Shown piece by piece: positions 28,662-37,694 of a DNA stretch of 64,000 bases; the stretch's first letter is position 1; each line of letters starts with the position of its first letter. The stretch is taken from NCBI GenBank assembly GCA_000818945.1, contig KN805389.1, forward strand, positions 1-64,000, given 5' to 3'. The notes beneath the pieces are model-generated. The model saw nothing but the letters and a program-made list of their open reading frames with translations, was not told the DNA's origin and searched no databases. The position numbers and the translations under genes were made by a program. The stretch is from Schizochytrium sp. CCTCC M209059. Taxonomy: Eukaryota > Sar > Bigyra > Thraustochytrida > Thraustochytriidae.

Positions 28662-31541
28662 ATGTCGAATGCCGCTTGGAACGACGGCGCCAGCGCGATC
28701 GTTCTCGACGACCGCCAGGGCGAGACGTACTTGCGGCAAGATCGAGAGGACGATGAGGTAGTCGGGGGCGGCGACGTCTTCGTCGACAACGACGACAGCG
28801 ACGGCGACGAAGACAACGAGTTTGAGAGGGAGGCCGCGCTGCGCGACCAGCTTCGACGCGAGTACGCAGAGCTCGCCGCGCAGGTCGAAGAGCTTCGAAA
28901 AACCCATGTGCTGCAGGACCTCCATCGACAATCCCTCCTCCTGGCCCAAACGACAGCCTCTACAGGCGTCCACGCGACAAACGAAGCCGACGAACACGAC
29001 CAGAAAGACGATCCTGGTGACGGAGAAGAATGTCAGACAGAAGACACAGAACGAAAGTCCGCGCAAAGCGACCCCCTCGTCCCGTGCCGCCTCGCATGGC
29101 GTGTGACCCGCGTGGTGGTCCTCTTGGCTTGGTTCTTCCTCGTCTCCTTTGTACACGTTCTCGTCTTTCCCGTTTCGTACGTGCGAAATTCAATGGTGAA
29201 CATGACCTCAAACAAGAATCCACGAGAAAACGAAAGGCTTTCTGTCATGCAAGCCTTCTTCAGTCCCAAAGGCCACGTAGGGATTCTGCCCCGGCCGCGT
29301 GTCCTCATGACACTCGTTTTGGGTCTCGTCTTTGCGACGTTTATTTGTATCATTACAGAGGATGAGTTTCTCTTTGGCCCCAAGGACACCGCCGCAAGCG
29401 TGCTCGCGGCTGGTCACGAGGATAACATCGTTCTCCCCATTGAGATATCCTTTGATCGCGTAGGCTGCAAGGTCGCGCAACACTCGTACCCGATTCTCCA
29501 CAATATCACGGGCCACATCCCACCAGGCCAGATCACAGGCGTACTCGGTCCGTCAGGCGCAGGCAAGTCGACCTTTGCGTACCAACTTTTGGGTCGCGGC
29601 GAGCGCCTCTGCGAGCCATCGCTCGGCCACGTCTATCTCAATGGCGAGCGTCAAGCGCTCAATGTGATTTTGGATCGCGTCGGTCACGTCCCTCAAAAGG
29701 ATGCACTTCTCGAAGAACTCACTGTAGAGGAAACACTTCTGCATAGTGCAGCCTGGAGGCTTCCATGGTATTACACGGAGGCCCAGCGTCGCGAGGCGCT
29801 CGAGGAGACGCTTACGCTCTTGGATCTGCATCACATTCGGCATAGCCCCATTGGAGGACTACTTTCTCGTGGACTGAGCGGCGGCGAGAGGAAGCGGGTG
29901 AGCATTGGCATCGAGCTCATTACCAACCCCAGCGTCCTCATCATGGACGAGCCAACGAGTGGCCTCGATGGCGCGGCCGCCTTCAAGCTCGCGCGCCGAC
30001 TACGACGCATTGCAGATCAAAAGGGCGTGTCAATCATTGTGGTCTTGCACGTCCCTTCGACGCGAGTCTTCGACCTGCTCGATAACCTCGTCCTGCTGCA
30101 ACTCGGCGAGGCAGCTTACGTTGGTCCACGGACAAAGGTTGCAGATGCGTTTTCTCTCATGGGCTTTGATATTTCAGGTACGGTGACGCAGTCGCGCATT
30201 ACTACCCCAGAATACCTTCTCGACGTTCTCGCGGGAACTGTTCCCTACCCGTCTCACATTTGCCCATACGAGGACATGGTGTCAGACCGCTACAAAGACA
30301 GAACAGACAACGAAACGCATTGCGGAAGTCGACCCACGCTTCCCGAGCTCTGGCGTAGCATCGTGGACGGCGGGGACACGGCATTCTATGGAAGGTCCTC
30401 GCCCGGAATCGAAGGCCGAGATCACAGCGAATGCGAACAGTACCCCCTCGTCCGTCAGCGCATCTGTAAGCGCGAGTTCATCCTGCAAAACTATCCTCGT
30501 GTACCGAAACCAGGTCTTGTGCGCCAAGCCTATCTCTGGGCAGAGGTTCTCGCCATGGTGGCAATTCGCCAGGGCATTGTCATTGAAGCCATTTGCACCA
30601 TTGTCACTGCTGTCGTGTGCGCGTGGGTTCGCTCCTATAGCAGCTCATGGGATGCGCGCGCGATGGCGGCCTTTTTTGTATCCGTGGCTGTCTCGGCTCT
30701 TGCTGCCTTCTCGGCTGTGTTCCAGGACAATGTCGCGCCGATCAAACGTGCTGCGCAAGCCGGCATGGTGTTGGGGGCGCATCACAATGCGGTGGTGGCG
30801 CTCAATCTTGTCAAAGCATTTTTCACCGCGAACCTCTTTGCGCTAACCTTTCACATTGCGCTCCTTATCCGGACCAGTGACTACCGTATTCTGCGCGCGC
30901 GTCGTCATTGTGAGATGGCCTACATCATCTTTATTTTCTACATTGCAAGCTGGTCCGTCTCCGCTTTGCTTTGCGTGCTGGGCGGCCACCACTTTCAACG
31001 CAGCGCCTGCCTCGCCATCGGATATCTTTTGTGGACCCATGTTTTTGCCATGTACAGTCCAAACAAGCGTCAGATCAATCTCGATTCGCTCATGCTTGAG
31101 CGTTACCCGGCGGCGCGCATTATACACATTCAGTGTTCCATGTCTCCAGCGCGTTACTTTATCGAGTCATTCACAGTGTGGGATTCCGTGCCGGTCAATG
31201 ACACGCCCGAAAGCCAGTCTGGCCGTCGCTTCATGCTCAGCTACTTTAGCTACCGAGACGAAAATTTGAGCGGCTGCGTGAGCGCGCTCTTTACATTCTT
31301 CCTCACGCTCTGTATCATTCGTTGGTGGGTCTTTGGCTACTTGAATTCGACGGACTTTCACAAGCTTTTTGACCAGCCGCTCTTTGCAAAGTTCTCGCTC
31401 AAGTTGCAGGCCAGTCTCAGCCTCTCGCTCGCGGTTCTGCTCACACTTTTTGTTGAGGTCAAGCGCTATCGCCGACACGCCGCCGCGATTGCTGCTGCTG
31501 CGGCCGCAGCTGCAGATGCTGAAAAGAGCAAGACCGAGTAG
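28662..31541 (+). CDS. ABCG-family half-transporter
   Basis: The frame is open from a TTG at 28587, but the first ATG is 28662; the product is 959 residues. An acidic coiled-coil N-terminus precedes two hydrophobic segments (VVVLLAWFFLVSFVHVLVF and VLMTLVLGLVFATFICII), which are extra compared with ordinary ABCG proteins. The nucleotide-binding domain has Walker A GPSGAGKST, signature LSGGERKRV, Walker B VLIMDEPTSGLDG and an H-loop in VVLHVPS. It is followed by about six transmembrane segments (ABC2 type), the usual ABCG order NBD-TMD. Half-size ABCG proteins dimerise to export sterols, lipids or drugs. A strong donor-like site (acagtaagt at about 28331) after an ATG pair upstream leaves room for a 5' exon, but it is not needed. 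Confidence 0.92.
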   Translation: MSNAAWNDGASAIVLDDRQGETYLRQDREDDEVVGGGDVFVDNDDSDGDEDNEFEREAALRDQLRREYAELAAQVEELRKTHVLQDLHRQSLLLAQTTASTGVHATNEADEHDQKDDPGDGEECQTEDTERKSAQSDPLVPCRLAWRVTRVVVLLAWFFLVSFVHVLVFPVSYVRNSMVNMTSNKNPRENERLSVMQAFFSPKGHVGILPRPRVLMTLVLGLVFATFICIITEDEFLFGPKDTAASVLAAGHEDNIVLPIEISFDRVGCKVAQHSYPILHNITGHIPPGQITGVLGPSGAGKSTFAYQLLGRGERLCEPSLGHVYLNGERQALNVILDRVGHVPQKDALLEELTVEETLLHSAAWRLPWYYTEAQRREALEETLTLLDLHHIRHSPIGGLLSRGLSGGERKRVSIGIELITNPSVLIMDEPTSGLDGAAAFKLARRLRRIADQKGVSIIVVLHVPSTRVFDLLDNLVLLQLGEAAYVGPRTKVADAFSLMGFDISGTVTQSRITTPEYLLDVLAGTVPYPSHICPYEDMVSDRYKDRTDNETHCGSRPTLPELWRSIVDGGDTAFYGRSSPGIEGRDHSECEQYPLVRQRICKREFILQNYPRVPKPGLVRQAYLWAEVLAMVAIRQGIVIEAICTIVTAVVCAWVRSYSSSWDARAMAAFFVSVAVSALAAFSAVFQDNVAPIKRAAQAGMVLGAHHNAVVALNLVKAFFTANLFALTFHIALLIRTSDYRILRARRHCEMAYIIFIFYIASWSVSALLCVLGGHHFQRSACLAIGYLLWTHVFAMYSPNKRQINLDSLMLERYPAARIIHIQCSMSPARYFIESFTVWDSVPVNDTPESQSGRRFMLSYFSYRDENLSGCVSALFTFFLTLCIIRWWVFGYLNSTDFHKLFDQPLFAKFSLKLQASLSLSLAVLLTLFVEVKRYRRHAAAIAAAAAAAADAEKSKTE

Positions 31542-31587
31542 TTGCAACTGAGATCAATGGCTATCCGAGCAAAATCGCCGCTCGCTT

Positions 31588-31600
31588 GCTGGCTGGCTGG

Positions 31601-31637
<37 letters not shown>
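31588..31637. repeat. (CTGG)n tetranucleotide repeat
   Basis: About twelve CTGG units with one CTCG interruption, 46 bp after the ABCG stop, in the presumed 3' UTR. Confidence 0.92.
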
Positions 31638-31638
<1 letters not shown>

Positions 31639-31687
31639 AATGCAAATTTCACGTCAGAAAGGCAATTATCTTTTCTTTATTTACTTA

Positions 31688-33103
31688 TTAAACCTCATGT
31701 CCGCGCCCTCCAGAGCTTGCAAACGCACGTTGGTAAGCCAAGAGGCCACACACGCAATAGACACCAGCACGACCAATTTCGCGCATGCGATTCTTGTGCT
31801 TTGTGCCAACGACCGTGTACCACACATGATCTGGGAGGGACGAGTCAGGTTTAGGCGTGATCATAGGTCGCCCGGCCGCATCAAGACGGCCGTCCAATTG
31901 CTTCGGTAGCACCTCATAGTCGTCGCGAGAATGCTCAAAAGGTCCTCCGGAACGCATATACTCCAAGCGTTCCCAACCCATGATGTCTTTGCCTTTTTCA
32001 TTTCCATCAGAACATTGCTGGTGGCATCCCGTCGACACGTGCGACCTAGGCTTGCCCAGAATCCCTATTGCAGCCTGTACCACAAAATATACCGCCAATG
32101 CTTTAAAGTAGACTCTGTCAGCGCTCGATCGATTTGCTGCAGGCACATTGGGAATGGCACTGCCATTCTTCGCGAATGATGGTCCAGCCACGGCGAGCGA
32201 ATATGCCAGGAGAATAGCGCGGTACGTGCGTTGTCCGGGGATGCCGAGCTTGTCAAATGAAATGACTTGGAAAACACCCATAAGAACCATAAAAAGCGGG
32301 GTGCCAGCGAGGCCGCAAAATGCAATCTTGATCAGACTTGGCGAAGAGACAATTACACTATGCATGCGATCGAGAGCGCGCAGAACTGTGTTGAGTTTCT
32401 CCACGAGCACACCAGAACGTTGACCCAACCAAACAGCTACGCTTCGTTCCAGGCTTGCGCCCGCGTCATTGACCCAGCGACTCAGCAAGGCATGTGCGGC
32501 GCAGTAAGTGAGCACCCAGGTCGAGCTTCCAATGGGCGCGTTTTCTTGTCGCGCCGACACGCTTGGATCGCCGTCGTGCCATGTCCACCAAAGAAATCGG
32601 GGTCCGTTCACATCGTATGCATGATATAGCTGCGCGGCAAGGTGAGTCAAAACAAAGTCTATTTTTGATGCAAAGGAAGCAAATGAAACGAAACGTACAA
32701 GATGGGACAAGAGGCCGGCCAGGGCCGCCTCTTGAAGATAAGGCAAGTTGAATTTACGTGCGGCTGCAATGCTCGCATACGTAAAAACGGCATAGACACC
32801 GGGAATGTACAGCGGCAGACGAGGTGTAAGCATGACGCAAGCTTGGGCGTGCCAAAAATTGTCAACAAAAGGGAGGAGCATGAAGAGCGCGTCATTGGCT
32901 GTGCCGCACATCCAGCCATAGAACCAGAGCTGGACGTTGCCCGTCCGCTTTGCATGCGCCAGCGACGCTGCTGCCAAGACGCCAAAGATGCCCTCGCAAG
33001 CCAGAAACGTCGGCAGCACCCTTGCTTGCTCTTGTGGGCTCTTGAACGCGCGCCACGGCAGTTCCACCGCGCCTTTGCCGTCCTTGCTTGCCACGGACCC
33101 CAT
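31688..33103 (-). CDS. multi-pass membrane protein of unknown function
   Basis: The open frame extends to a GTG at 33298, but the first good ATG is 33103 (MGSVASKDGKG), giving 471 residues; the N-terminal glycine makes myristoylation possible. About six to eight hydrophobic stretches are seen (FLACEGIFGVLAAASLAHA, LYIPGVYAVFTYASIAAA, AFCGLAGTPLFMVLMGVFQV, AILLAYSLAVAGPSF). A motif rich in Trp and His (FLWWTWHDGD) lies in a loop near residue 175. The C-terminal part is hydrophilic with a DHVWYTVVGTKHK block and ends in another weakly hydrophobic stretch. I do not recognise the family. The gene is convergent with the ABCG gene. Confidence 0.75.
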   Translation of the reverse strand: MGSVASKDGKGAVELPWRAFKSPQEQARVLPTFLACEGIFGVLAAASLAHAKRTGNVQLWFYGWMCGTANDALFMLLPFVDNFWHAQACVMLTPRLPLYIPGVYAVFTYASIAAARKFNLPYLQEAALAGLLSHLVRFVSFASFASKIDFVLTHLAAQLYHAYDVNGPRFLWWTWHDGDPSVSARQENAPIGSSTWVLTYCAAHALLSRWVNDAGASLERSVAVWLGQRSGVLVEKLNTVLRALDRMHSVIVSSPSLIKIAFCGLAGTPLFMVLMGVFQVISFDKLGIPGQRTYRAILLAYSLAVAGPSFAKNGSAIPNVPAANRSSADRVYFKALAVYFVVQAAIGILGKPRSHVSTGCHQQCSDGNEKGKDIMGWERLEYMRSGGPFEHSRDDYEVLPKQLDGRLDAAGRPMITPKPDSSLPDHVWYTVVGTKHKNRMREIGRAGVYCVCGLLAYQRAFASSGGRGHEV

Positions 33104-33681
33104 GGCGCGCGCCTGCTTGGCAAGCGTGCAGGGAGAGGAGGGACTCACGCGCGTCTCAGCTCGGGTGCGGCGCGTGTGCGGAATGGGGACGTCCTGCACA
33201 AAGGAGTCTTCGCTGGCGATGCGCGCAAGGAGTTTTTCGTTTGCTTTTGTAGTTTTGCTCTGCCAAGATTTTCTTTGAACTGGCACTTGGCGCGGCACGA
33301 GCTCTTGCGAGGACGGACAATTTTTATTTATTTATTCTGTTTCCAAATGTCAGCTGTGATGTCGTCGCCATACGCTCGCTACTTCCCGACACATGACGAC
33401 AAGCACGAGGAGAAAAACCTATGTGGTGGCCTTCGGGGGCAGAAAACGAGAGAAAAACGGAGAAAGAGAAAATAAGTTTCCGGGATGCATCTAATTACGT
33501 ACTACCCATCTGGCTGAAGAAACACGCCGAAAAAGAAGAATCATTGTCAGTCATATCATTGCGTCAAATCTAAGGTCGAACCACGGTAAGGTATAGGTAA
33601 GGGACTATTATTCTATATCAGTGCCTACCCGCATGCATGCATGCATGCATGCATGCCGGTCAGGTGTGGAACCAGGCTGGG
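33104..33681. other. intergenic region
   Basis: 578 bp between the start of the membrane-protein gene and the NOSIP stop, both on the minus strand. The only marked structure is the (ATGC)n run at 33631-33657. Confidence 0.6.
33631..33657. repeat. (GCAT)n tetranucleotide repeat
   Basis: Almost seven GCAT units, palindromic in register, 25 bp downstream of the NOSIP stop (NOSIP is on the minus strand). Confidence 0.95.
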
Positions 33682-34674
33682 TCACGAGGAGGTAGAGGAG
33701 GAGGAGGCCGCGGAAAGACGCACAATGTCTTTGTCCGTGAGCTTGGCACCTGAAAGGGGGCAGGTCATAGTTGGCTTGACGAGCTCATCAAAAACGGACT
33801 CACTTATTACGGCTCGAGCTGTTCGCAAAAGTACAGCCGGCTGTACACCAATACGCCTTTTCGAGACGGCGCAGAGGGCGTGGCCAGGCTCAGAAGGGTC
33901 AGGGATAACATCAAAGGGAACGAGATCCTTGACACGGATCCCTGCGCCAGACACCGGGCTGGGCGGACGCTTTGGCGGCGCCGTAAGGGTGCCGGCCTTG
34001 GCCTCGGGTGCAAAACGAGCAAGCCAAGGACTCGAGTGACTGAGCTCGAGGAGTTTTTCCTGTCGCGAGCGCAAGTCCACCTTTTTCCTTTTGTGAGCAC
34101 GCTCCTCACCTGCGAGAAGCTCACGACGCCGCTTTTCAAGGCTCGCGTGGGGTAGAGCACCACTGTTGTTTCCCTGGTCACCGTCTCCATTGCCATTGAC
34201 GTCAACATGCTTGTCGTTATTGTTGTTGGTGGTGGTGGTTTTACTTTTGTCATCTCCGTGCGAGTCTTTGGCGCTCTCAACGTTCTCTTGCGCATTTCGC
34301 AATGTACCCGCACCGAGCTCCATCATGCGGCGCGCCTCGGCCTCGAGGGCCAGTTTGGCATCTTCCTGCGCCTGCTGCTCCATGAGCAAGACATTTTCTT
34401 GCTGCTCGTCGTAGGCAGCTTGGAGCGCCTTGATTTCCCTTTTTTTGGTGAGGATATGCTGCAGCATGGCTTCGCGCGAGTACCAGTGGCCCGAGGGTGA
34501 GGCCACGGGATCGTGCAGAGGCGCCAGGCTCAGGAAACACGTCCCAAAAGGGACGGCGGCGTCCTTGGAGCTCCTCACGCGGGCATCTCGCGCTGCCGTC
34601 AGTCTCGACGACCCGGACTCCAGGTCGCTTCGATCCAGGAACCCGCGCGAAGACGCCGCCTTGTTCTTCGGCAT
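33682..34674 (-). CDS. NOSIP: NOSIP-like U-box/RING E3 ligase
   Basis: A 330-residue protein, near the 301 residues of animal NOSIP. The N-terminal segment FGTCFLSLAPLHDPVASPSG and WYSREAMLQHILTKKREIKAL matches the first U-box half. A long charged coiled coil with an Asn-rich insert follows. The C-terminal half has the second conserved part, ending TCPLSGAKLTDKDIV. In NOSIP the two halves form a split U-box; the protein acts as a ubiquitin ligase and associates with spliceosomes. The ATG at 34674 is only 113 bp from the left end of the transposon, so the element occupies the promoter side of this gene. Confidence 0.9.
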   Translation of the reverse strand: MPKNKAASSRGFLDRSDLESGSSRLTAARDARVRSSKDAAVPFGTCFLSLAPLHDPVASPSGHWYSREAMLQHILTKKREIKALQAAYDEQQENVLLMEQQAQEDAKLALEAEARRMMELGAGTLRNAQENVESAKDSHGDDKSKTTTTNNNNDKHVDVNGNGDGDQGNNSGALPHASLEKRRRELLAGEERAHKRKKVDLRSRQEKLLELSHSSPWLARFAPEAKAGTLTAPPKRPPSPVSGAGIRVKDLVPFDVIPDPSEPGHALCAVSKRRIGVQPAVLLRTARAVISESVFDELVKPTMTCPLSGAKLTDKDIVRLSAASSSSTSS

Positions 34675-34787
34675 CTTTCACCCCCGCTCCGCCCCGCCTC
34701 GCCTCGCCTCGCCCTTCGCCGAGTCTCCGCTCGTCTCGCACGCCACGCGAGCGAGCGAGCGAGCGAGCAAGCGAGGCCTTTTTCATT

Positions 34788-34800
34788 AGACAATATGCAT
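34788..34800 (+). repeat. left terminal inverted repeat
   Basis: AGACAATATGCAT, a perfect 13-bp inverted match to 40390-40402. The next outward base differs between the two sides, which fixes the repeat edge. Confidence 0.85.
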
Positions 34801-34858
34801 TTTTGAAAGAGCCCTATTTCGCTCCGAACCTACCCTTTCGGCCAAAGTGGCCTATTTA

Positions 34859-34868
34859 CCTTGCGCGA
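34859..34868 (+). repeat. left subterminal inverted motif
   Basis: CCTTGCGCGA, reverse complement of 40293-40302. It lies 71 bp in from the left end and could be a transposase binding site. Confidence 0.5.
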
Positions 34869-35091
34869 GTTGGGGATCCTTGCTCACCTTGTGCATTATC
34901 AATTCCCTCGTGCGAAGTCGACCTGTCGTGGTCTGCGCGCTGGTGGGAGTGTCGCGAGTTGGAAAGTACATTGGCCAGGCTAGTGCCTCGCGATCTCTCG
35001 CAGCTGCCCCAAGCGTATATACAACGTTTTTGACGTTCGACGAGCTCGGTCTCCGTGGTGGTGGTTAGGTTGTCCGCACGTCGTGGGCCTG

Positions 35092-37676
35092 ATGTCGGGC
35101 GCGCTTGCAGAGCAAATGTCGGCTGTGAAATCGCCTAGCAATACGAAATGTTCATGCACTTTGAAATGGTGCCAGAATAAACAAGGTCCTTTCCGCACTT
35201 CCGAGATTTACAGAAGCAACCGTCACACGAGAACAGATGCAGCAGCACTTCGCGAGAGCAAGGCGCGAGATGTAATCTTCAACAGATTGCGGCAGAATGT
35301 TGCTACAGGGACAAGAGCAAGAAGCCGCTTCCGCTGGCATCATTTTAACCCAAACTCCTTTGAGTTCGACACACGTAAGAAGAACGATTGGGTCTTGAAG
35401 TCTGATATAACCCAAGTGATAGCTGCCGAAACGGCAATGTCTCCTCCACCGGCTGGTGAGATGGCTGAATGGAAGACTAGCAAATGGGTACTGGCGAGCG
35501 ATAAGCTGACACCAAAGTCGATAGCGGAGCGCAGACTCACAAGTCACATCGCTTCGCCTGAGCGCAGTCAGACAAAACGCCGTCGAACATCGCGTGCCCG
35601 CCATGCAGAAAGCGATGCTGCTTATGAGCGCATCCAGAAGGCACGAAAGCTTGACGCGAAGCTTGAAGTTGCGAACCAAAGGAGTGATGTGGCAAAGAAT
35701 GAAATCAGGCGACTGTCACATGAGGCCAGCTCTGCTAAGAAACGTGCGCAGGCTCTCTTTGTCAAGACCTCGAATGCAAGCCAAGCTGACGCTCGTGCTA
35801 ATACTCTCTCAGAGAGATTGGCAACTCTTACGGATTTCACGATTAATGAACTCCAAAGCGACAAAGAAAAGTTGGAAGCTGAACTCCAGAAGCTCCGTGA
35901 AGAACGAGACGCTGCCCTCAGCGATTCGATTAGGTTCCGTGAAGAACGAGACGCTGCCCTCAGCGATTCGATTAGGTTCCGTGAAGAACGAGACGCTGCC
36001 CTCAGCGATTCGATTAGGTTCCGTGAAGAACGAGACGCTGCCCTCAGCGATTCGATTAGGTTCCGTGAAGAACGAGACGCTGCCCTCAGCGATTCGATTA
36101 GGTTCCGTGAAGAACGAGACGCTGCCCTCAGCGATTCGATTAGGTTCCGTGAAGAACGAGACGCTGCCCTCAGCGATTCGATTAGGTTCCGTGAAGAACG
36201 AGACGCTGCCCTCAGCGATTCGATTAGGTTCCGTGAAGAACGAGACGCTGCCCTCAGCGATTCGATTAGGTTCCGTGAAGAACGAGACGCTGCCCTCAGC
36301 GATTCGATTAGGTTCCGTGAAGAACGAGACGCTGCCCTCAGCGATTCGATTAGGTTCCGTGAAGAACGAGACGCTGCCCTCAGCGATTCGATTAGGTTCC
36401 GTGAAGAACGAGACGCTGCCCTCAGCGATTCGATTAGGTTCCGTGAAGAACGAGACGCTGCCCTCAGCGATTCGATTAGGTTCCGTGAAGAACGAGACGC
36501 TGCCCTCAGCGCTTTCAAACAGGCCAAGACAGAAGCGCGGGCGAAGGCCAAAGAGGCGAAAGATTATTACGCCATTTTGCGAGAAGCGGTCACGAAAACT
36601 TCTTCTTCTCAAGTTCTTCTAAGGTGGGCATCTTTCAAGTCGATCCCGCGCTTCGCTAGAATACTTCGATTCTGCACTGGCGTCAGTAGCGTACCTGCTT
36701 TCGAAGAAATAGTGTCCGCAGTCTATGATTTCGGTGGCTGTCACGCGAAGCAGCGCAGTGCAGCTACCGCCAAGTGGCAGAGCTTTCGTGAGGACAAGGG
36801 GTTCGCGAAGTCTGAACAAGGACTGGAAAAAAAGCTCAACAGGTTCGAAGCCTCGGACAGTCTTTCAACTCCGTCAAGCAGATCGCCCTCTCACCGGAAG
36901 GCTTCTCTTTTGCTTGAGGACAAACTTCTCATTACGCTAATGATCCTGCGCCTTAATTTGAGTCAGATCGTGATGGGTTCGTTGTTTGATGTCCACCAAT
37001 CCACGATATCGCGAACCTTTGAATTCGGCATCCATCTTCTGCATCATACTTTCTCGCGCATGTTTCCAACTCGTTGCCGTGTATGCTGGATGTTACGTGC
37101 CCCAAAGACGTCTCTGAGCGATTTGGTCACCATACGGTCAGCTGGATTCTTGATGCCACTGAGCTCGAAATTCAAGTACCAGACAACCCAATGGCTCAGA
37201 GTGCAACTTGGAGCGAATACAAGGCGCGCAATACAGCCAAGTTGCTGATTGGTCTGAGTGCTTGTGGTACTATTGCATGGCAGTCTGCTGCCTATCCAGG
37301 ACGTATATCAGACCCCAAACTGACAGAGCGATCGGGTTTCTACGAGGTCTGCGCACACCCGGGTCAAAGCATCATGGCTGACAAAGGTTTCGTAATCTTT
37401 GATGAGCTGGCCAAGCGAAAGGGTGCATATCTGTACATGCCACCAAAACGATTCAAGGGGCAGCACACGCTTACACGAGAGGAGGCAAACGACACACGGA
37501 AAATCGCAAACTTTCGGATTCACGTAGAGAGAGCAATAAATCGTGTCAAAGACTACCATTGGCTCACCCAAAAGGTCCCAATCCACCAGGTGGATATGAT
37601 AACTGCCGCTTTCAAGGTCGCGTGCTGCCTAGTGAGTCTAAATGGCCCGCCCATCACGGCACCTGCCAAAAAGTAA
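35092..37676 (+). CDS. DDE_Tnp_4 transposase, interrupted by a frameshift
   Basis: ATG at 35092. The first frame runs to about 37075 and encodes a basic N-terminus with a THAP-like relic (a CSC near residue 20 and WHHFNPNSF at about 85-95, but the zinc-binding cysteine before HF is lost), a nuclear-localisation-like KRRRTSR, a long coiled coil built on 14 identical 14-residue repeats, and a helix-turn-helix (LLEDKLLITLMILRLNLSQI, then VHQSTISRTF). Between about 37065 and 37085 the family match jumps to another frame without losing sequence. That frame carries the catalytic domain: ILDATELE (first Asp), GRISDPKLTE (second Asp), ADKGFVIFDELA, RIHVERAINRVKDY (Glu). The layout is that of PIF/Harbinger or ISL2EU transposases. 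The shift may be a mutation, a sequencing error or programmed. Confidence 0.8.
35896..36511 (+). repeat. 14.7 copies of a perfect 42-bp coding repeat
   Basis: Fourteen identical 42-bp units followed by a 28-bp partial copy. The unit encodes REERDAALSDSIRF and is in frame with the transposase, giving a regular charged coiled coil of about 205 residues. There are no spacers between units. Confidence 0.97.
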
Positions 37677-37694
37677 GCACTGAATCTTCTTGTT

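Noticed and set aside
34784..34787. TTA or TWA three-base target duplication typical of Harbinger
   Set aside because: Left flank is ATT, right flank TTT; only TT/TT matches, so a three-base duplication is not supported.
35896..36511. CRISPR-like array
   Set aside because: Direct repeats are contiguous with no spacers and are in frame with a coding sequence in a eukaryote.
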